Below, piece by piece: positions 13,539 to 13,715 of a stretch of 13,715 nt of DNA. The translations under genes and the position numbers were made by a program. Source of the DNA: Ruminococcus difficilis (GTDB lineage: Bacteria > Bacillota_A > Clostridia > Oscillospirales > Acutalibacteraceae); the NCBI RefSeq assembly GCF_016680995.1, contig NZ_JAEQMG010000070.1, positions 1 to 13,715 of the forward strand, in the 5' to 3' direction. Positions within the stretch are counted from its first letter, which is position 1. Every line of letters begins with the position of its first letter. The notes beneath the pieces are model-generated. The model saw only the letters and a program-made list of their open reading frames with translations, searched no databases and was not told where the DNA came from.

Positions 13539-13715
13539 TTATTCCCACTCTACAATGGCGTCACAATTCTCACACCAATCATCTGCCCACTTTTTCGTGT
13601 CATTTTTATCCCCGATAATAGTAATAGTTTGGTTTGCATTCCAACCAGAAAAAGCTCGTCTACCCACTTTGGTATCTGATAGCAATGTAAAGTGTTCCAG
13701 AGAATTGCAATCCGC
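13539..13715 (-). CDS. Unrecognised protein, 3' end only
   Basis: The last 58 residues of a minus-strand gene that continues beyond the right edge. The visible end is hydrophilic, with VGRRAFSGWNANQTITIIGD followed by KKWADDWCENCDAIVEWE and TAA. A single C-x-x-C pair is present near the end, which may bind metal, but one pair is too little to call a zinc site. The frame is uninterrupted to the window edge. The end is followed within 20 bases by an hsdS-tail remnant, so the gene belongs to the same minus-strand row. The function is unknown. Confidence 0.6.
   Translation of the reverse strand, partial: ADCNSLEHFTLLSDTKVGRRAFSGWNANQTITIIGDKNDTKKWADDWCENCDAIVEWE

Overview
The window looks like a piece of a Clostridia chromosome, probably an Oscillospiraceae/Ruminococcus-type gut or rumen bacterium. 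This is inferred from a C-terminal type I dockerin, a BmrCD/LmrCD-style two-gene drug exporter, a TnpV protein, strong Gram-positive Shine-Dalgarno sites and consensus sigma-A-like promoters. No taxonomic search could be run. The window splits into two halves that differ in base composition.

Left half (about 1-7130, G+C-rich, ordinary chromosome). It opens with the 3' end of a dockerin-bearing secreted protein that ends in an intrinsic terminator. Next is a regulated efflux operon: a MarR regulator followed, with overlapping or touching junctions, by two ABC half-transporters. One has a degenerate nucleotide site and the other a canonical one, so they should form a heterodimeric exporter. The promoter carries four heptamers spaced exactly 15 bp apart, a likely MarR operator. 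A second small operon follows: a ComEC-like metallo-beta-lactamase lipoprotein translationally coupled to a DUF3006 protein. It converges on comF, and both share a bidirectional terminator. A strong consensus promoter then drives tRNA-Leu(GAG), which has its own terminator.

Right half (about 7130-13715, A+T-rich, accessory). Composition shifts just after the tRNA-Leu gene. The first items are a repeat-bearing non-coding stretch and an orphan tnpV (Tn4451-type element passenger). After a long bidirectional hairpin comes a minus-strand gene row. In transcription order it holds an unknown protein cut by the window edge, an unknown 199-residue protein, a Schlafen/AlbA_2-domain protein, an unknown 395-residue helical protein, and an 833-residue SF2 helicase with a C-terminal PD-(D/E)xK nuclease-like domain. 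This resembles an anti-phage defence locus, but I cannot match it to a named system.

The most unusual observation is that two of the gaps in this row hold 62-bp near-identical copies of the 3' end of a type I restriction specificity gene (hsdS). Each copy is broken by a different in-frame stop, and each supplies the ribosome binding site of the next gene. This suggests accessory genes were inserted, cassette-like, at the end of an hsdS gene in a type I restriction locus that probably lies beyond the right edge.
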